From: Lachnospiraceae bacterium
GTDB taxonomy: Bacteria; Bacillota; Clostridia; Lachnospirales; Lachnospiraceae
Reading direction: 5' to 3'
Assembly (NCBI GenBank): GCA_017614345.1
Contig: JAGACB010000109.1
Location: 1 to 41,016 of the forward strand
DNA: 41,016 nt
The position numbers were made by a program, and so were the translations under genes. Under the pieces are notes generated by a model. The model did not search any database, was not told where the DNA came from, and worked only from the letters and a program-made list of their open reading frames with translations. Of this stretch, positions 13,681 to 22,367 are shown in pieces (position 1 is the stretch's first letter; every line of letters begins with the position of its first letter).

Positions 13681-16110
13681 ATGATATTCAGAATGATCAA
13701 AAAAGATCTGACGGAGAGCAAGGGGCTGAACGTGATCGTGCTGTTGTTCATGATCATCGTGTCGGTACTGATCACGGCCAGCAGCTTGCTGCTCTTTGCC
13801 AACATACGGGGAATCGGTGTGTCGAGGCAGCGGTGCAAGCCCTACACGGCCATCGTGATCTATGATCAGATGCTTTCCGAGGCTGAGGAGCAGCGGGAGA
13901 CATACAAGCGTCTGGCCAAAGAGGCTATACCGGATGCGCAGTTCGGTTTTGATGAGGGCATCAGTCTCGAGTACACCAATGTGGAGTTTCCGGGAATGAA
14001 CCTTGATACCATCAACCGAAGCTGGGATCCCCACATGCATTATCTGATGAAGCAGCCCAGGGAGTATAATCTGGTCTACGACATAGGTAACATGCCCTTT
14101 TCCTTAAAGTCCGGAGAAATGGCGATTCCCTATGCGTTTGCGAAGGAGCAGAATCTGAAAACCGGGGATGCCTTCTTCATTACCGCTCCGAACGGACATA
14201 AGTTCGAGCTCACCATCGCCTATATCACCAGGGATCCGATCCATGACGCAATCTTTCGTTTTCTGATCTCGGATGAGGACTATGAGCTTCTCTCCGGCGA
14301 GTTTCCCCAGAAGGTTGGGGTGCTCGGACTGGTTTCCGAAGAGGTAAATGATCTCGATGCGCTTCGGCAGATCGGTTCGGACATCAATAAAGACAAGAAA
14401 TATGGAAAATATTATTCCATGGGGCTTCCGGACGGCCACAGCACCAGTAATGCGGCTCTGGTTTCCCTTCTGATCACGCTGTTTCTTTCCATCACGGCGC
14501 TGTTCATGCTTCTGATCGTCTTCTTTACCATCGGATTCACCATCCGTTCGGTGATCCGGAAGGAAGAGCGGGAGCTGGGGATCATGAAGGCTCTCGGTGC
14601 GGATTCTCTTTCTTTCCGGGGGCTGGTCTCCGCCAAGTACATCGCATTTGCCCTGGTGGGAGGAACGGCCGGTGTCCTTCTCGGTATTCCGGTGGGAAAG
14701 GAACTGATCGGGCAGTTTTATTACAACATTTCTTACCGATTAGGCTTCGTGGACCATATGATTGCGGTCCTTTCTGGCCTTATGGTCATCGGAATCGTGA
14801 TCCTCTTCATCCTCTATTCCATGCGCCGCATCAGTAAGATCTCCGTCATGGAGATCCTGAGGGGCGAAGCAAGAGAGGACCGGGTACGGCACAGCGACCG
14901 GTTCCACTTAACACGCAGAAAGCTCATGCCTCTTCCGCTGTTTCTGGCGCTGACGGACCTCTTCGGAGGCTTCAAACGCTATATCCTGCTGCTCATCGCA
15001 TTTACCATCGGAAGTATCGTGGTCATCATGAACATCCAGATCCGGGATTCCGTCATCAGTACGGACTTTTTGTACAAGTTCTATAACTATAAAGAACTGG
15101 AAGCGGTACCGAACGTGGACCAGGCAACCCTTCGGGATTTGTCCCAAAATTCGGGGGATGCGGATATCTTCCGGCGCAATTTCAACAAAATGATGGAGAA
15201 AAATGATATCCCTCTGACCATAGAGATTGCGAAGAGCCAGGGAGCCAGAATGGTCTTCGGGGAGACCTCGGAAGCGATCCTTCTGCACTTCGGTTTTGAC
15301 CCGGAGGGCATGGTGATCCGCTCCGGAAGCGCTTATCCGAAGCTGGAAAATGAAGTGCTGATCGATTATCACACCGCTGAGGCCCATCACTTAAAGATCG
15401 GCGATCAGGTTACCATCGAATATGAAAAATACACCCCGGACCGCTTAAGCAGCGATCAGATGCGGGATACCTTCTACATCACCGGTTTTGTGGACCGCCT
15501 TTCGAACTTTAACGACAAGGATGTGATCATGGCGGAAGCCTTCCGGGATGCGGTTCCCGACGGCTGGAATCCGGTGGGAGTTACCATCGATGCGCCGGAA
15601 TCGGAAAAGCCGGCCATCGTGGAACGGCTGAAGGAACTTCTCCCGGGCCAGGTTATGAGCAGTGAGGAACTGATCAGCAACGGACTCGGAATGTACGATG
15701 TACTGTTTTCCTTCCTTCGAAACATGATGATCATCGTCGTAACGGGAGTTCTGGGATTTTTGACCGTCATGTATCAGACCCTCTTTATGAAGGATGATGA
15801 ATCGGAGATCGCGCTTTTAAAGAGCTCCGGTTTCGGAAACGGCACAACGGGCCTTTGGCAGTTCCTTCGGATGATGATCCTTGTAGTCATCGGAATGGTT
15901 CTGTCCGTCATCATCACACCCACCCTGGTGGCCTATCTTCTCGGAGCGGCCTTTAACATGATGATCGGAATCACCGGATTTACCTTTACAAGAGGAGTCG
16001 GATTATCCTTCCTCTGGGTGGTATTCATTATCCTGGTGATCGGTGCTGTGGTGGCACTGGTACTGAAAAATATTGACAAGATTGAGATCGGGAGGATCCG
16101 TAATGAGTAA
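13681..16110 (+). CDS. FtsX-type ABC transporter permease
   Basis: An 809-residue permease of the MacB/FtsX (type VII) ABC class. It has one N-terminal helix (about 15-37), a large extracytoplasmic domain (about 40-250), and three helices (about 260-400) containing the coupling motif EERELGIMKALGA. A second, shorter copy follows: a helix near 430-450, an outside domain, then three helices with DDESEIALLKSSGFG near 705. Such transporters act as mechanotransmitters or lipoprotein/peptide movers rather than classic importers. ATG 13681 is chosen over a TTG at 13672 because AGGAG (13667-13671) sits 9 bp before it. The ATPase gene overlaps its end by 8 bp. A lipoprotein and a two-component system follow, which recalls Bce/Vex-type envelope-stress modules. 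Confidence 0.9.
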   Translation: MIFRMIKKDLTESKGLNVIVLLFMIIVSVLITASSLLLFANIRGIGVSRQRCKPYTAIVIYDQMLSEAEEQRETYKRLAKEAIPDAQFGFDEGISLEYTNVEFPGMNLDTINRSWDPHMHYLMKQPREYNLVYDIGNMPFSLKSGEMAIPYAFAKEQNLKTGDAFFITAPNGHKFELTIAYITRDPIHDAIFRFLISDEDYELLSGEFPQKVGVLGLVSEEVNDLDALRQIGSDINKDKKYGKYYSMGLPDGHSTSNAALVSLLITLFLSITALFMLLIVFFTIGFTIRSVIRKEERELGIMKALGADSLSFRGLVSAKYIAFALVGGTAGVLLGIPVGKELIGQFYYNISYRLGFVDHMIAVLSGLMVIGIVILFILYSMRRISKISVMEILRGEAREDRVRHSDRFHLTRRKLMPLPLFLALTDLFGGFKRYILLLIAFTIGSIVVIMNIQIRDSVISTDFLYKFYNYKELEAVPNVDQATLRDLSQNSGDADIFRRNFNKMMEKNDIPLTIEIAKSQGARMVFGETSEAILLHFGFDPEGMVIRSGSAYPKLENEVLIDYHTAEAHHLKIGDQVTIEYEKYTPDRLSSDQMRDTFYITGFVDRLSNFNDKDVIMAEAFRDAVPDGWNPVGVTIDAPESEKPAIVERLKELLPGQVMSSEELISNGLGMYDVLFSFLRNMMIIVVTGVLGFLTVMYQTLFMKDDESEIALLKSSGFGNGTTGLWQFLRMMILVVIGMVLSVIITPTLVAYLLGAAFNMMIGITGFTFTRGVGLSFLWVVFIILVIGAVVALVLKNIDKIEIGRIRNE

Positions 16111-16867
16111 AAAGGTACTGGAGGTAAAGGACCTCTGCAAAACCTATGTGATCGAAGAATACAGCAACAATGTGCTTCAGAATGTGAACTTTTCCATAGA
16201 AGAGGGCGAATTTGTCTCCGTCATGGGCCCTTCCGGCTCGGGAAAATCAACGCTTCTCTACACCGTCAGCGGCATGGATACCATGACCGCCGGTGAGGTC
16301 CTCTTTGACGGGGAAGACATTTCGAAGCTCGACAAGAAGTCCATGGCAAGAGTCCGCCTGACCAAGATGGGCTTTGTGTTCCAGCAGATGTACATGATGA
16401 AGAAGTTAAATATCATGGACAATATCGTTCTGCCCGGCTATCAGGCCAAGAATAAGTCCCGGGCCGAGGTCAACAAGGATGCCGAAGCTCTCATGAGAAG
16501 ACTGGGGATCATCGAGACCTCCGACCGGTATATTTCGGAGGTTTCCGGCGGACAGCTGCAGCGAGCCTGCCTCTGCCGGTCCCTCATCAACGGCCCGAAG
16601 ATGGTCTTTGCGGATGAGCCCACGGGCGCTTTGAATCAGAAGGCTTCCATGGAAGTCATCTCCGAACTGGTAAATGCCAACCGCGAAGGCGTTTCCGTGA
16701 TGATGGTTACCCACAGTGAGAAGGTGGCATGCTGCAGTGAAAGGGTCATTTTCCTGGTGGACGGAAACATCCAGGGCGAACTGATCCTCGGCAAGCTCGG
16801 CAGCGAGGACGACATTCCGGTGCGGGAGCGCAAGCTTAGGAACTGGCTTTCGGAGCGGGAATGGTAA
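16103..16867 (+). CDS. ABC transporter ATPase (MacB/LolD type)
   Basis: The 254-residue ATPase partner of the FtsX-type permease. It carries Walker A GPSGSGKST (about residues 43-51), Q-loop FVFQQMYMM, signature VSGGQLQR, Walker B MVFADEPTGAL and the switch His in MVTHSEK. The tail past residue 225 (ELILGKLGSEDD followed by a basic stretch) is slightly extended. ATG 16103 is used: GGAGG at 16091-16095 is ideally spaced, and an upstream GTG at 16073 would only add residues encoded in the permease overlap. Overlap with the permease implies translational coupling and equal stoichiometry. Confidence 0.95.
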   Translation: MSKKVLEVKDLCKTYVIEEYSNNVLQNVNFSIEEGEFVSVMGPSGSGKSTLLYTVSGMDTMTAGEVLFDGEDISKLDKKSMARVRLTKMGFVFQQMYMMKKLNIMDNIVLPGYQAKNKSRAEVNKDAEALMRRLGIIETSDRYISEVSGGQLQRACLCRSLINGPKMVFADEPTGALNQKASMEVISELVNANREGVSVMMVTHSEKVACCSERVIFLVDGNIQGELILGKLGSEDDIPVRERKLRNWLSEREW

Positions 16868-16878
16868 GAGGTAAAAAT

Positions 16879-18375
16879 ATGAAAGAACATCAAATAAAAA
16901 AGAACGAAAGAACGGGAAATACCGGAATCAGAAGAAGACTTTCGAAAGCTGCAACGCTCCTTCTGGCGTCACTTACAACCCTGACCTCCCTTACCGGTTG
17001 CAACCAAATGACCACCTACGAGGGCTTTGCGTTCCCGGAAGGCGAGGCGTCGAAGCTGAAGGTGATCTCCGACACTTATGTGGAGAATCCCATTTCCTAC
17101 AAGGACGAGGGAACACCGGATAAATGTGTGGCGGAGTTTGAATCCGAAAACGGAGCGTGCAAGATCCGGTGCATGGAGCAGTACTATGACATTACTTTAG
17201 ATTACGAGAACTTCACGCCCGCCGAGATCGGGAAGGCTTATGCAGAGACGGTTTTGAAGGCATTTCCCGATTTTCATGAGGCGATCGAGCCGTATCTCTA
17301 CGAGAATATCTATAGTGCATTTCCCGCGGTGGAGGATGGTTTTGACGTTGTTTGGGAGCGGACCGGCTACCTCTACGATACCCTTGAGGATGAAAAATGG
17401 AACGACTACCGGGAAGAGATTGCAAGCTACGCCGAGGCCCTTTCCGGCGGAGTACACGGCTTTGCGGAGGACGGACACATCAGCTATGAGGAGGCTGTGA
17501 CCTTTAACTTTGTCCCGGAGGCGCTCCGGGGAACCTCCTGCTCGGCGCTGTCTTTGTGGGGAAGCAAGACCGCTACCGGCGACCCCGTTACCGTGCGGTT
17601 TCTGGACTGGAACCTGGGAAGTGATTATCAGATGTGCCGGATGCATGCCATTATCCATGTGAAGAAGGGGGAGCGGTCCTTTACCGGCATTTCCTTCATC
17701 GGCTTTGAGAACCTGGTTTCCGCCATTAATGACGACGGCGTGTTTGCGGCGATCTTAGACGCCGGAAGCGGGGAACATTATTCTAAGGACGGCCGAAAAT
17801 GCTACACCTACGACCTTCGGTACGCTCTGGAAGAATTTTCCACCGCAAAGGAAGTGGGAGACTATATGGTGTCGAACAGTGCTTCCTACACCTGGAGCCA
17901 CAACCTCATCATCACCGACAAAGATCACAGCTACTGTGCGGAGGATGCGGTGCTTCAGCAGCAGGAAAAGGGTGCCGCACATTCCATTTTAAGAGATGCC
18001 GATACGCCCCTCATCAAGAGCCTTTCCTGGGACAGCCCGGACAGCCTTTGCGTGGTGAATTCCTTCGTGTCGGAAGGTAATCAGGAGTCCCTTTGGCACA
18101 ATTCCAATGCGGTAAGATGGGCCAAGTACAAAGAGTGGGTCGCAGCCAAAGATTCATTTACCCTCGGTGAGATCAAGACCATGCTCACCGCAGAGAAGGT
18201 GAATCAGGGCCTTGCCAAAGGCGAAGCGAAGGTTGACAACATCCGCAATCAGGGAACCGTTCAGATGATCCTGGTGGATTATCATACGGGAACACTGCAG
18301 GTGGCATTTACCCCGAAGACCGGACCCACGGATGAGGTGGTGTTTACTGAGATTGGGAAGTATTGTAATAAATAA
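16879..18375 (+). CDS. Lipoprotein with C45/Ntn-hydrolase-like acyltransferase domain
   Basis: A 498-residue exported lipoprotein. The signal peptide (basic GIRRR, then a hydrophobic run) ends in the lipobox LTGC with lipidated Cys41. The body resembles the C45 / choloylglycine-hydrolase-like Ntn family, which cut or transfer linear amides. Evidence is a candidate nucleophile Cys221 in RGTSCSALSLWGS, followed by VTVRFLDWNLG (Arg and Asp-Trp after about 18 residues), a GFENLVSAINDDGVF strand, and WSHNLIITDKDHSYCAE further on. ATG 16879 fits AAGAGG better than ATG 16861, which overlaps the ATPase stop. It is third in the ABC operon, so it probably works outside on the same amide-bearing compound that the transporter handles, perhaps detoxifying an acylated peptide antibiotic. 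That last point is inference. Confidence 0.75.
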   Translation: MKEHQIKKNERTGNTGIRRRLSKAATLLLASLTTLTSLTGCNQMTTYEGFAFPEGEASKLKVISDTYVENPISYKDEGTPDKCVAEFESENGACKIRCMEQYYDITLDYENFTPAEIGKAYAETVLKAFPDFHEAIEPYLYENIYSAFPAVEDGFDVVWERTGYLYDTLEDEKWNDYREEIASYAEALSGGVHGFAEDGHISYEEAVTFNFVPEALRGTSCSALSLWGSKTATGDPVTVRFLDWNLGSDYQMCRMHAIIHVKKGERSFTGISFIGFENLVSAINDDGVFAAILDAGSGEHYSKDGRKCYTYDLRYALEEFSTAKEVGDYMVSNSASYTWSHNLIITDKDHSYCAEDAVLQQQEKGAAHSILRDADTPLIKSLSWDSPDSLCVVNSFVSEGNQESLWHNSNAVRWAKYKEWVAAKDSFTLGEIKTMLTAEKVNQGLAKGEAKVDNIRNQGTVQMILVDYHTGTLQVAFTPKTGPTDEVVFTEIGKYCNK

Positions 18376-18394
18376 TCGCAACGAGATTGATTTA

Positions 18395-18403
18395 TGATAT
18401 AAT
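18395..18403 (+). promoter_or_regulatory. Extended -10 promoter before the response regulator
   Basis: TGA followed by TATAAT (18398-18403) forms an extended -10; no good -35 is present. Start near 18410 would give a leader of about 74 nt containing the hairpin at 18423-18463. Confidence 0.5.
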
Positions 18404-18422
18404 TATCTGTAGTGTGACTGCA

Positions 18423-18463
18423 GTCCGTTTCGCCCGGCGCATCCTGCGTCAGGCGTTTCGGAC
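18423..18463 (+). promoter_or_regulatory. Symmetric leader hairpin before the response regulator
   Basis: A 41-nt self-complementary element: GTCCG, TTT, CGCC, CG, GCGCA, TCC, TGCGT, CA, GGCG, TTT, CGGAC. Three stems are separated by symmetric internal loops. It ends 7 nt before the AAGGAG RBS and has no T-run, so it is a leader or DNA element rather than a terminator. Confidence 0.55.
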
Positions 18464-18483
18464 GTTCTGTAAGGAGTACGGTT

Positions 18484-19161
18484 ATGAAAGATATTCTTAT
18501 CATTGAGGATAATGAAGACGTTGGCGGTCTTATCGCGGACTTTCTGCGGAGGGAAGGCTGGTCGGTGGTTTTGTGCGGCAGTGCGGAAGACGGGCTTGCT
18601 CTTTTGGAGCGGGAGGCCTTCAAGCTTTTGCTTCTGGATATTATGCTGCCCGGCAAGGACGGCTTTGAGGCGCTCTCCGAGATTCGCAAGACTCGCAGTA
18701 TGCCTGTCATGATCATGAGTGCCAAGACCGATGATGAAAGTAAGATCCTGGGTATGGAGATCGGTGCCGATGATTATGTGGAGAAGTCGGTCTCGATCCC
18801 GGTGCTGACATCCAAGATTAAAGCTCTTCTTCGCCGCTCTTATGAGGTTTCCGAGAGTAAGGAGATTCTTTCGGTAGGCGGTCTTACGGTGGACCTCGGT
18901 GCCAGAAAGGTGTACAAGAACGGAACGAGTGTGGAGATCATGGGAAAGGAATATGATCTTCTGGTTTTCCTGATGCAGCATCCCGGTCAGGCTCTTCGGA
19001 AGGAGAAAATTTTTGACGCCGTCTGGGGCGAATCCTGCTACAGCGAGATGTCTTCCCTGAGTGTTTACATCAGCTGGCTTCGGGAGAAGATCGAGGACGA
19101 TCCGAAGAACCCGAAGTATATTAAGACGGTGTATAAAGTAGGATATCAGTTCGGTGAATAA
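18484..19161 (+). CDS. OmpR-family response regulator
   Basis: A 225-residue two-component response regulator. The receiver domain (1-118) has the acidic pair E8/D9, phospho-acceptor Asp52 in LLLDIMLPGKDG, and the conserved Lys in DYVEKS. The residue after that Lys is Ser instead of the nearly invariant Pro. The C-terminal winged helix (about 128-224) ends in YIKTVYKVGYQF, typical of OmpR/PhoB-type DNA binding. AAGGAG precedes the ATG. It is followed by its cognate kinase and preceded by the ABC/lipoprotein operon, which it probably controls through the direct repeats at 13558. Confidence 0.93.
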   Translation: MKDILIIEDNEDVGGLIADFLRREGWSVVLCGSAEDGLALLEREAFKLLLLDIMLPGKDGFEALSEIRKTRSMPVMIMSAKTDDESKILGMEIGADDYVEKSVSIPVLTSKIKALLRRSYEVSESKEILSVGGLTVDLGARKVYKNGTSVEIMGKEYDLLVFLMQHPGQALRKEKIFDAVWGESCYSEMSSLSVYISWLREKIEDDPKNPKYIKTVYKVGYQFGE

Positions 19162-19233
19162 CCGATGTCGTTATTGTTTGTTATCGAGAGCCGATTGTAT
19201 ATTCAGTGAAATTTTCGGAAAGGAGGTTCGTGT

Positions 19234-20655
19234 ATGAAACGCTTGTGGATTCGTTTTTTACTTCTCGTTTTGTTTCTTGCTGCGGTTTTGATCGCAGTCA
19301 ATCTGACGGGAAGAAAACTGTCCGAAGATCAGAAAACCGAGCGGATCATTGTCACGAACCGCATTACCGATGAGATTCACGACCGGATCCTGAAAAATGC
19401 TACCGGCGGATGCATTTATCCCGTGCGAATCTCTACGGACTCTTTGGCCGATTCCGTTTTTTATGACAGACGAAGCGAATGGGAAGGCATCTACGGAAAG
19501 GCGGCCTGCCCTTCTAAGGTCTCGGTTCACATTTATCCGACGGCTTATATTGCGGAGGATCATGAGGACCGGGAGGCCGGCGTCAACACTTCCAAAACGG
19601 AGTACCTTTCCGGAGGCGCTGTCATTTCCCCTCTTGTTTTTACGGAGGAAGAGGTTTCGGATAAGGATCTTCAAGTGGCGGGAAATGTCTACGGCCTTGT
19701 GGAGTATCATTTTGATTCCATGTCCTACGAGATTCTTCTGCTCATCATGAATGTGGTGCTGATCCTGACGGCGGCCCTTCTGATGCTCTACACGCTATGG
19801 ATCTCCACGCGGATCCTGGTGCCCTTCCACCGGCTTTCCGATTATCCCGAGCGGCTTTCGAAGGGCGAACTGACGGAAAAGCTTCCGGAGAGCCGTGACC
19901 GTTTCTTCGGAAAGTACGTCTGGGGCATGAACATGCTTTCCGACAAGTTGGAAAATGACCGCAGCCGCATGGAGAAGCTTTCTCTGGAGCACATGCAGCA
20001 TGTGACCACCCTGGTCCACACCATCAAGACGCCGGCGGCGAATATCAAGCTTCTGGCGGAGGCCATTGCCACGGGACTTTACAATCCGAACGGCGAGGTT
20101 TATGAGAAGGATGCGGAGCTGGCAGAGCGGATCAAGGTGAAGGCGGACGAGATCGAGAACATTGTGTCTGAGACTTTAAGCAGTTCCAACACGGCCATCT
20201 TCGAATACGATCCCAATGTGGAGCCATTTTACCGTTCGAAGCTGGCAGAGTACCTGAAAGAGGAGTATGAGACGCGTCTCAAGGTGGAGAAGATCCCCTT
20301 TGAAGTGGATGCGGGCAAGGACCTTATTATCAAAAGTGACTTTGACGGCGTGTGCCGGATTCTCCGGCAGCTCATGGACAATGCTATCAAGTATGGAGAC
20401 GGAACGGGCATTTTCCTGAAAATGGAGAAGAATGACGAGGGTCATTTTATTACCGTGGCCAACAACGGCAAGCCCCTTCCGGACAGCGAGATTTCCTATG
20501 TTTTCAACAGTTTGTGGAGAGGCTCCAATTCCAAAGGTGTTCGTGGCAGCGGCGTGGGGCTTTACGAGGCCCGGGTGATCGCGAGAGCCTTAGGAGGCGA
20601 TATAAGGATGCGCACCGGGGAGGACCGGACGGAAGTGGTGCTGTATTTGCCATGA
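19234..20655 (+). CDS. Membrane sensor histidine kinase
   Basis: A 473-residue kinase. Helix 1 (about 7-25) and helix 2 (about 166-190) enclose a 140-residue extracytoplasmic sensor. A HAMP-like stretch follows, then the H-box LVHTIKTPAANIKLL with phospho-acceptor His262, N-box LMDNAIKYGDG near 378-388, and G-box GSGVGLYEARVIARALGGD near the end. The H-x-I-K-T-P form of the H-box is like that of BceS-type kinases linked to peptide-antibiotic ABC transporters. However, BceS kinases have almost no external loop, whereas this one has a large one, so it may bind a ligand directly. AAAGGAGG precedes ATG 19234, 72 bp after the regulator gene. Confidence 0.93.
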   Translation: MKRLWIRFLLLVLFLAAVLIAVNLTGRKLSEDQKTERIIVTNRITDEIHDRILKNATGGCIYPVRISTDSLADSVFYDRRSEWEGIYGKAACPSKVSVHIYPTAYIAEDHEDREAGVNTSKTEYLSGGAVISPLVFTEEEVSDKDLQVAGNVYGLVEYHFDSMSYEILLLIMNVVLILTAALLMLYTLWISTRILVPFHRLSDYPERLSKGELTEKLPESRDRFFGKYVWGMNMLSDKLENDRSRMEKLSLEHMQHVTTLVHTIKTPAANIKLLAEAIATGLYNPNGEVYEKDAELAERIKVKADEIENIVSETLSSSNTAIFEYDPNVEPFYRSKLAEYLKEEYETRLKVEKIPFEVDAGKDLIIKSDFDGVCRILRQLMDNAIKYGDGTGIFLKMEKNDEGHFITVANNGKPLPDSEISYVFNSLWRGSNSKGVRGSGVGLYEARVIARALGGDIRMRTGEDRTEVVLYLP

Positions 20656-20780
20656 GTTACGAATGCTCTTTTTGATTTTGACCGGGTACTTTCGAATCGA
20701 AATGTGCTTTGATCCGTGATTTGGCGATTCTGCGAATTGGGAAATATCTGTGAACGCCTTGTTTCTTCTACATATTGGTA

Positions 20781-20809
20781 TTGCTTTTCGATGCAGGAAT
20801 GTATAAAAT
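20781..20809 (+). promoter_or_regulatory. Probable promoter of the glycosidase/CotH leader
   Basis: TTGCTT (20781-20786), 17-bp spacer, TAAAAT (20804-20809). Start would be near 20816, only about 12 nt before a terminator hairpin. No better promoter was seen between there and the gene at 21038. Confidence 0.45.
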
Positions 20810-20827
20810 GGAGAGTGACCATCGGTC

Positions 20828-20860
20828 GCCGGCAGGCCTTTGTGGTCTGCCGGTTTTATT
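20828..20860 (+). terminator. Terminator or attenuator between kinase and glycosidase genes
   Basis: CCGGCAG (20829-20835) pairs with CTGCCGG (20847-20853), extendable by a G-U, followed by TTTTATT. It either ends the two-component transcript or attenuates the leader that starts near 20816. Confidence 0.75.
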
Positions 20861-20885
20861 GGTTTGTGAAATTGTTTTCTGAAAG

Positions 20886-21024
20886 AGGAAACAGTTTCGA
20901 AGAAAGTTATTCGGCAGGTTTCCTGTCGATCGAAAAAGGAAATTGTTTGCTGAGTAAACTCAGCAAACCGCTGTTAACATGAATGTTAACAGCGATTAAT
21001 CGACAGCTTGGCAGCTGTCGATCG
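20886..21024 (+). promoter_or_regulatory. Hairpin array in leader of the glycosidase gene
   Basis: Three perfect hairpins stand almost end to end: 20945-20968 (11 bp, loop AA), 20969-20994 (12 bp, loop GA) and 20999-21022 (10 bp, loop TGGC). CTGTCGATCG occurs at 20923-20932 and again at 21015-21024, so ATCGACAG (20999-21006) can pair with either copy. This gives two exclusive folds. A further stem AGGAAAC/GTTTCCT spans 20886-20924. The last hairpin ends 3 nt before the GGAGG RBS (21026-21030). It matches no riboswitch class that I recognise. Confidence 0.65.
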
Positions 21025-21037
21025 TGGAGGAAGTAAA

Positions 21038-22357
21038 GTGAGATCGGGAAATAAAAAGTCTGCCGCTTTGTTGTGGATGGTCGGCGGGCTTGTGCTGGAT
21101 CTGGCTCTCGCCGGCGGCATTGTGGGAGGGTATTATTACTACCGGACCCACAGCGCTTCAGCCAATGCAGGTCTGGCCAAAGGAGATATCATTATCATAG
21201 AGCGTCCCAGTCTGACTCCGGTGGCTTCTGCAAAGCCTACGGAGCCTGCAGAAATGACAAGTGAAGGGCCGGAGAAGAACATTTCCCCGGAGCCCGGATC
21301 CGAGGGCAGTTCGGAACCCGGATCCGAAAAGGAAACCGGGGAGGAGAATACCTCTGCCGAGCCCGGATCGGAACCGGAGAGTATGACAGAGGTCGAGACC
21401 GGCGCAGAGCCTGCGCCTACGCCTGTGCCTACCCCGGAACCCACACCGGAACCTACCCCTACTCCAACACCTACGCCGGTTCCTACGGAGCCGCCTTCAA
21501 GGGTGCCCCAGGGAGTGGACCTTCTGGCCTGGACCGAGTATTACTGGGACTGGTTTTCCGAGACTCCGGAGCAGTATGTGACGGAGGACGGAACCCGTCA
21601 TTATTCCGATTCCCATGTGGCTCTGAACATCGAGACCAGGGTCATGGGAGAGGGAAGAGACCGTGTAACCGCTTATGTGGCGGATATCCATGTGGCTGAT
21701 ATCGGCTATTTCGGAACCGGGATCTATGCCAACGATCCCACCATGGTGGCCAAAACACCATTGCCCCAGTATCATGTGGAGCATCCGAATGACATCCTCA
21801 TCACCAACGGCGACTACTGCGGCCTGAACCTGCAGGGGCTCATCATCCGCAACGGCCGGGTTTACTGCAACAATCCGTCGGTTACGGAGCAGCTTGTTCT
21901 TTGCTATGACGGAACCATGAAGATCTATCAGCCCAATACCCTGACCATTGAAGAAGCTCAGGCCACGGGGGTCTACCAGGCATGGTGCTTCGGACCGTCT
22001 CTCTTAAATGAAGACGGATCTGCGAAGGAGACATTTCTCCTGGAAAATGAAGACAACGCCCACGACAAATGGACTACCAGCTCTTATCTCTCAAAGCACC
22101 ATCCCAGAACGGCCATCGGCTACTTTGAGCCCGGCCATTATGTGATGGTGGTGGTGGACGGCCGTGAGGACGGCTATTCGAGGGGCATGACCCTGAAGGA
22201 GCTGTCTCAGTTCATGTCTTCTTTAGGATGCAAGGTGGCCTACAATCTCGACGGAGGGGATTCCTCCGGAATGGAGTATGACGGCGTGGTGATCAATCAT
22301 TATGATAACCGGTACATGTCGGACTTTATAGTTTTGTCCACGGATCCGGACTGGTAA
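21038..22357 (+). CDS. Phosphodiester glycosidase (NAGPA/DUF2233) family, membrane anchored
   Basis: A 439-residue surface protein. One N-terminal helix (about 9-33) anchors it. A Ser/Glu-rich and then Pro/Thr-rich stretch with many PTPEPTP repeats (about 55-150) works as a wall-spanning stalk. The catalytic part (about 155-439) is of the phosphodiester glycosidase type, with NDILITNGDYCG, RTAIGYFEPGHYVMVVVDGR and the signature VAYNLDGGDSSGM near 415. Family members remove N-acetylglucosamine or similar sugars from phosphodiesters, including wall or capsular polymers. GTG 21038 is chosen because GGAGG (21026-21030) is ideally placed; a TTG at 21008 lies inside a leader hairpin. It is co-directional with the small membrane protein and CotH-like gene. 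Confidence 0.88.
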   Translation: MRSGNKKSAALLWMVGGLVLDLALAGGIVGGYYYYRTHSASANAGLAKGDIIIIERPSLTPVASAKPTEPAEMTSEGPEKNISPEPGSEGSSEPGSEKETGEENTSAEPGSEPESMTEVETGAEPAPTPVPTPEPTPEPTPTPTPTPVPTEPPSRVPQGVDLLAWTEYYWDWFSETPEQYVTEDGTRHYSDSHVALNIETRVMGEGRDRVTAYVADIHVADIGYFGTGIYANDPTMVAKTPLPQYHVEHPNDILITNGDYCGLNLQGLIIRNGRVYCNNPSVTEQLVLCYDGTMKIYQPNTLTIEEAQATGVYQAWCFGPSLLNEDGSAKETFLLENEDNAHDKWTTSSYLSKHHPRTAIGYFEPGHYVMVVVDGREDGYSRGMTLKELSQFMSSLGCKVAYNLDGGDSSGMEYDGVVINHYDNRYMSDFIVLSTDPDW

Positions 22358-22367
22358 GGAGGGGAAA

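Noticed and set aside
20816..21037. Known riboswitch or T-box leader
   Set aside because: I find no T-box sequence, specifier loop, or conserved core of riboswitch classes I know; kept as an unexplained leader.
21008..21038. TTG start for the glycosidase gene
   Set aside because: It lies inside a perfect leader hairpin and lacks an RBS; GTG 21038 has GGAGG at correct spacing.
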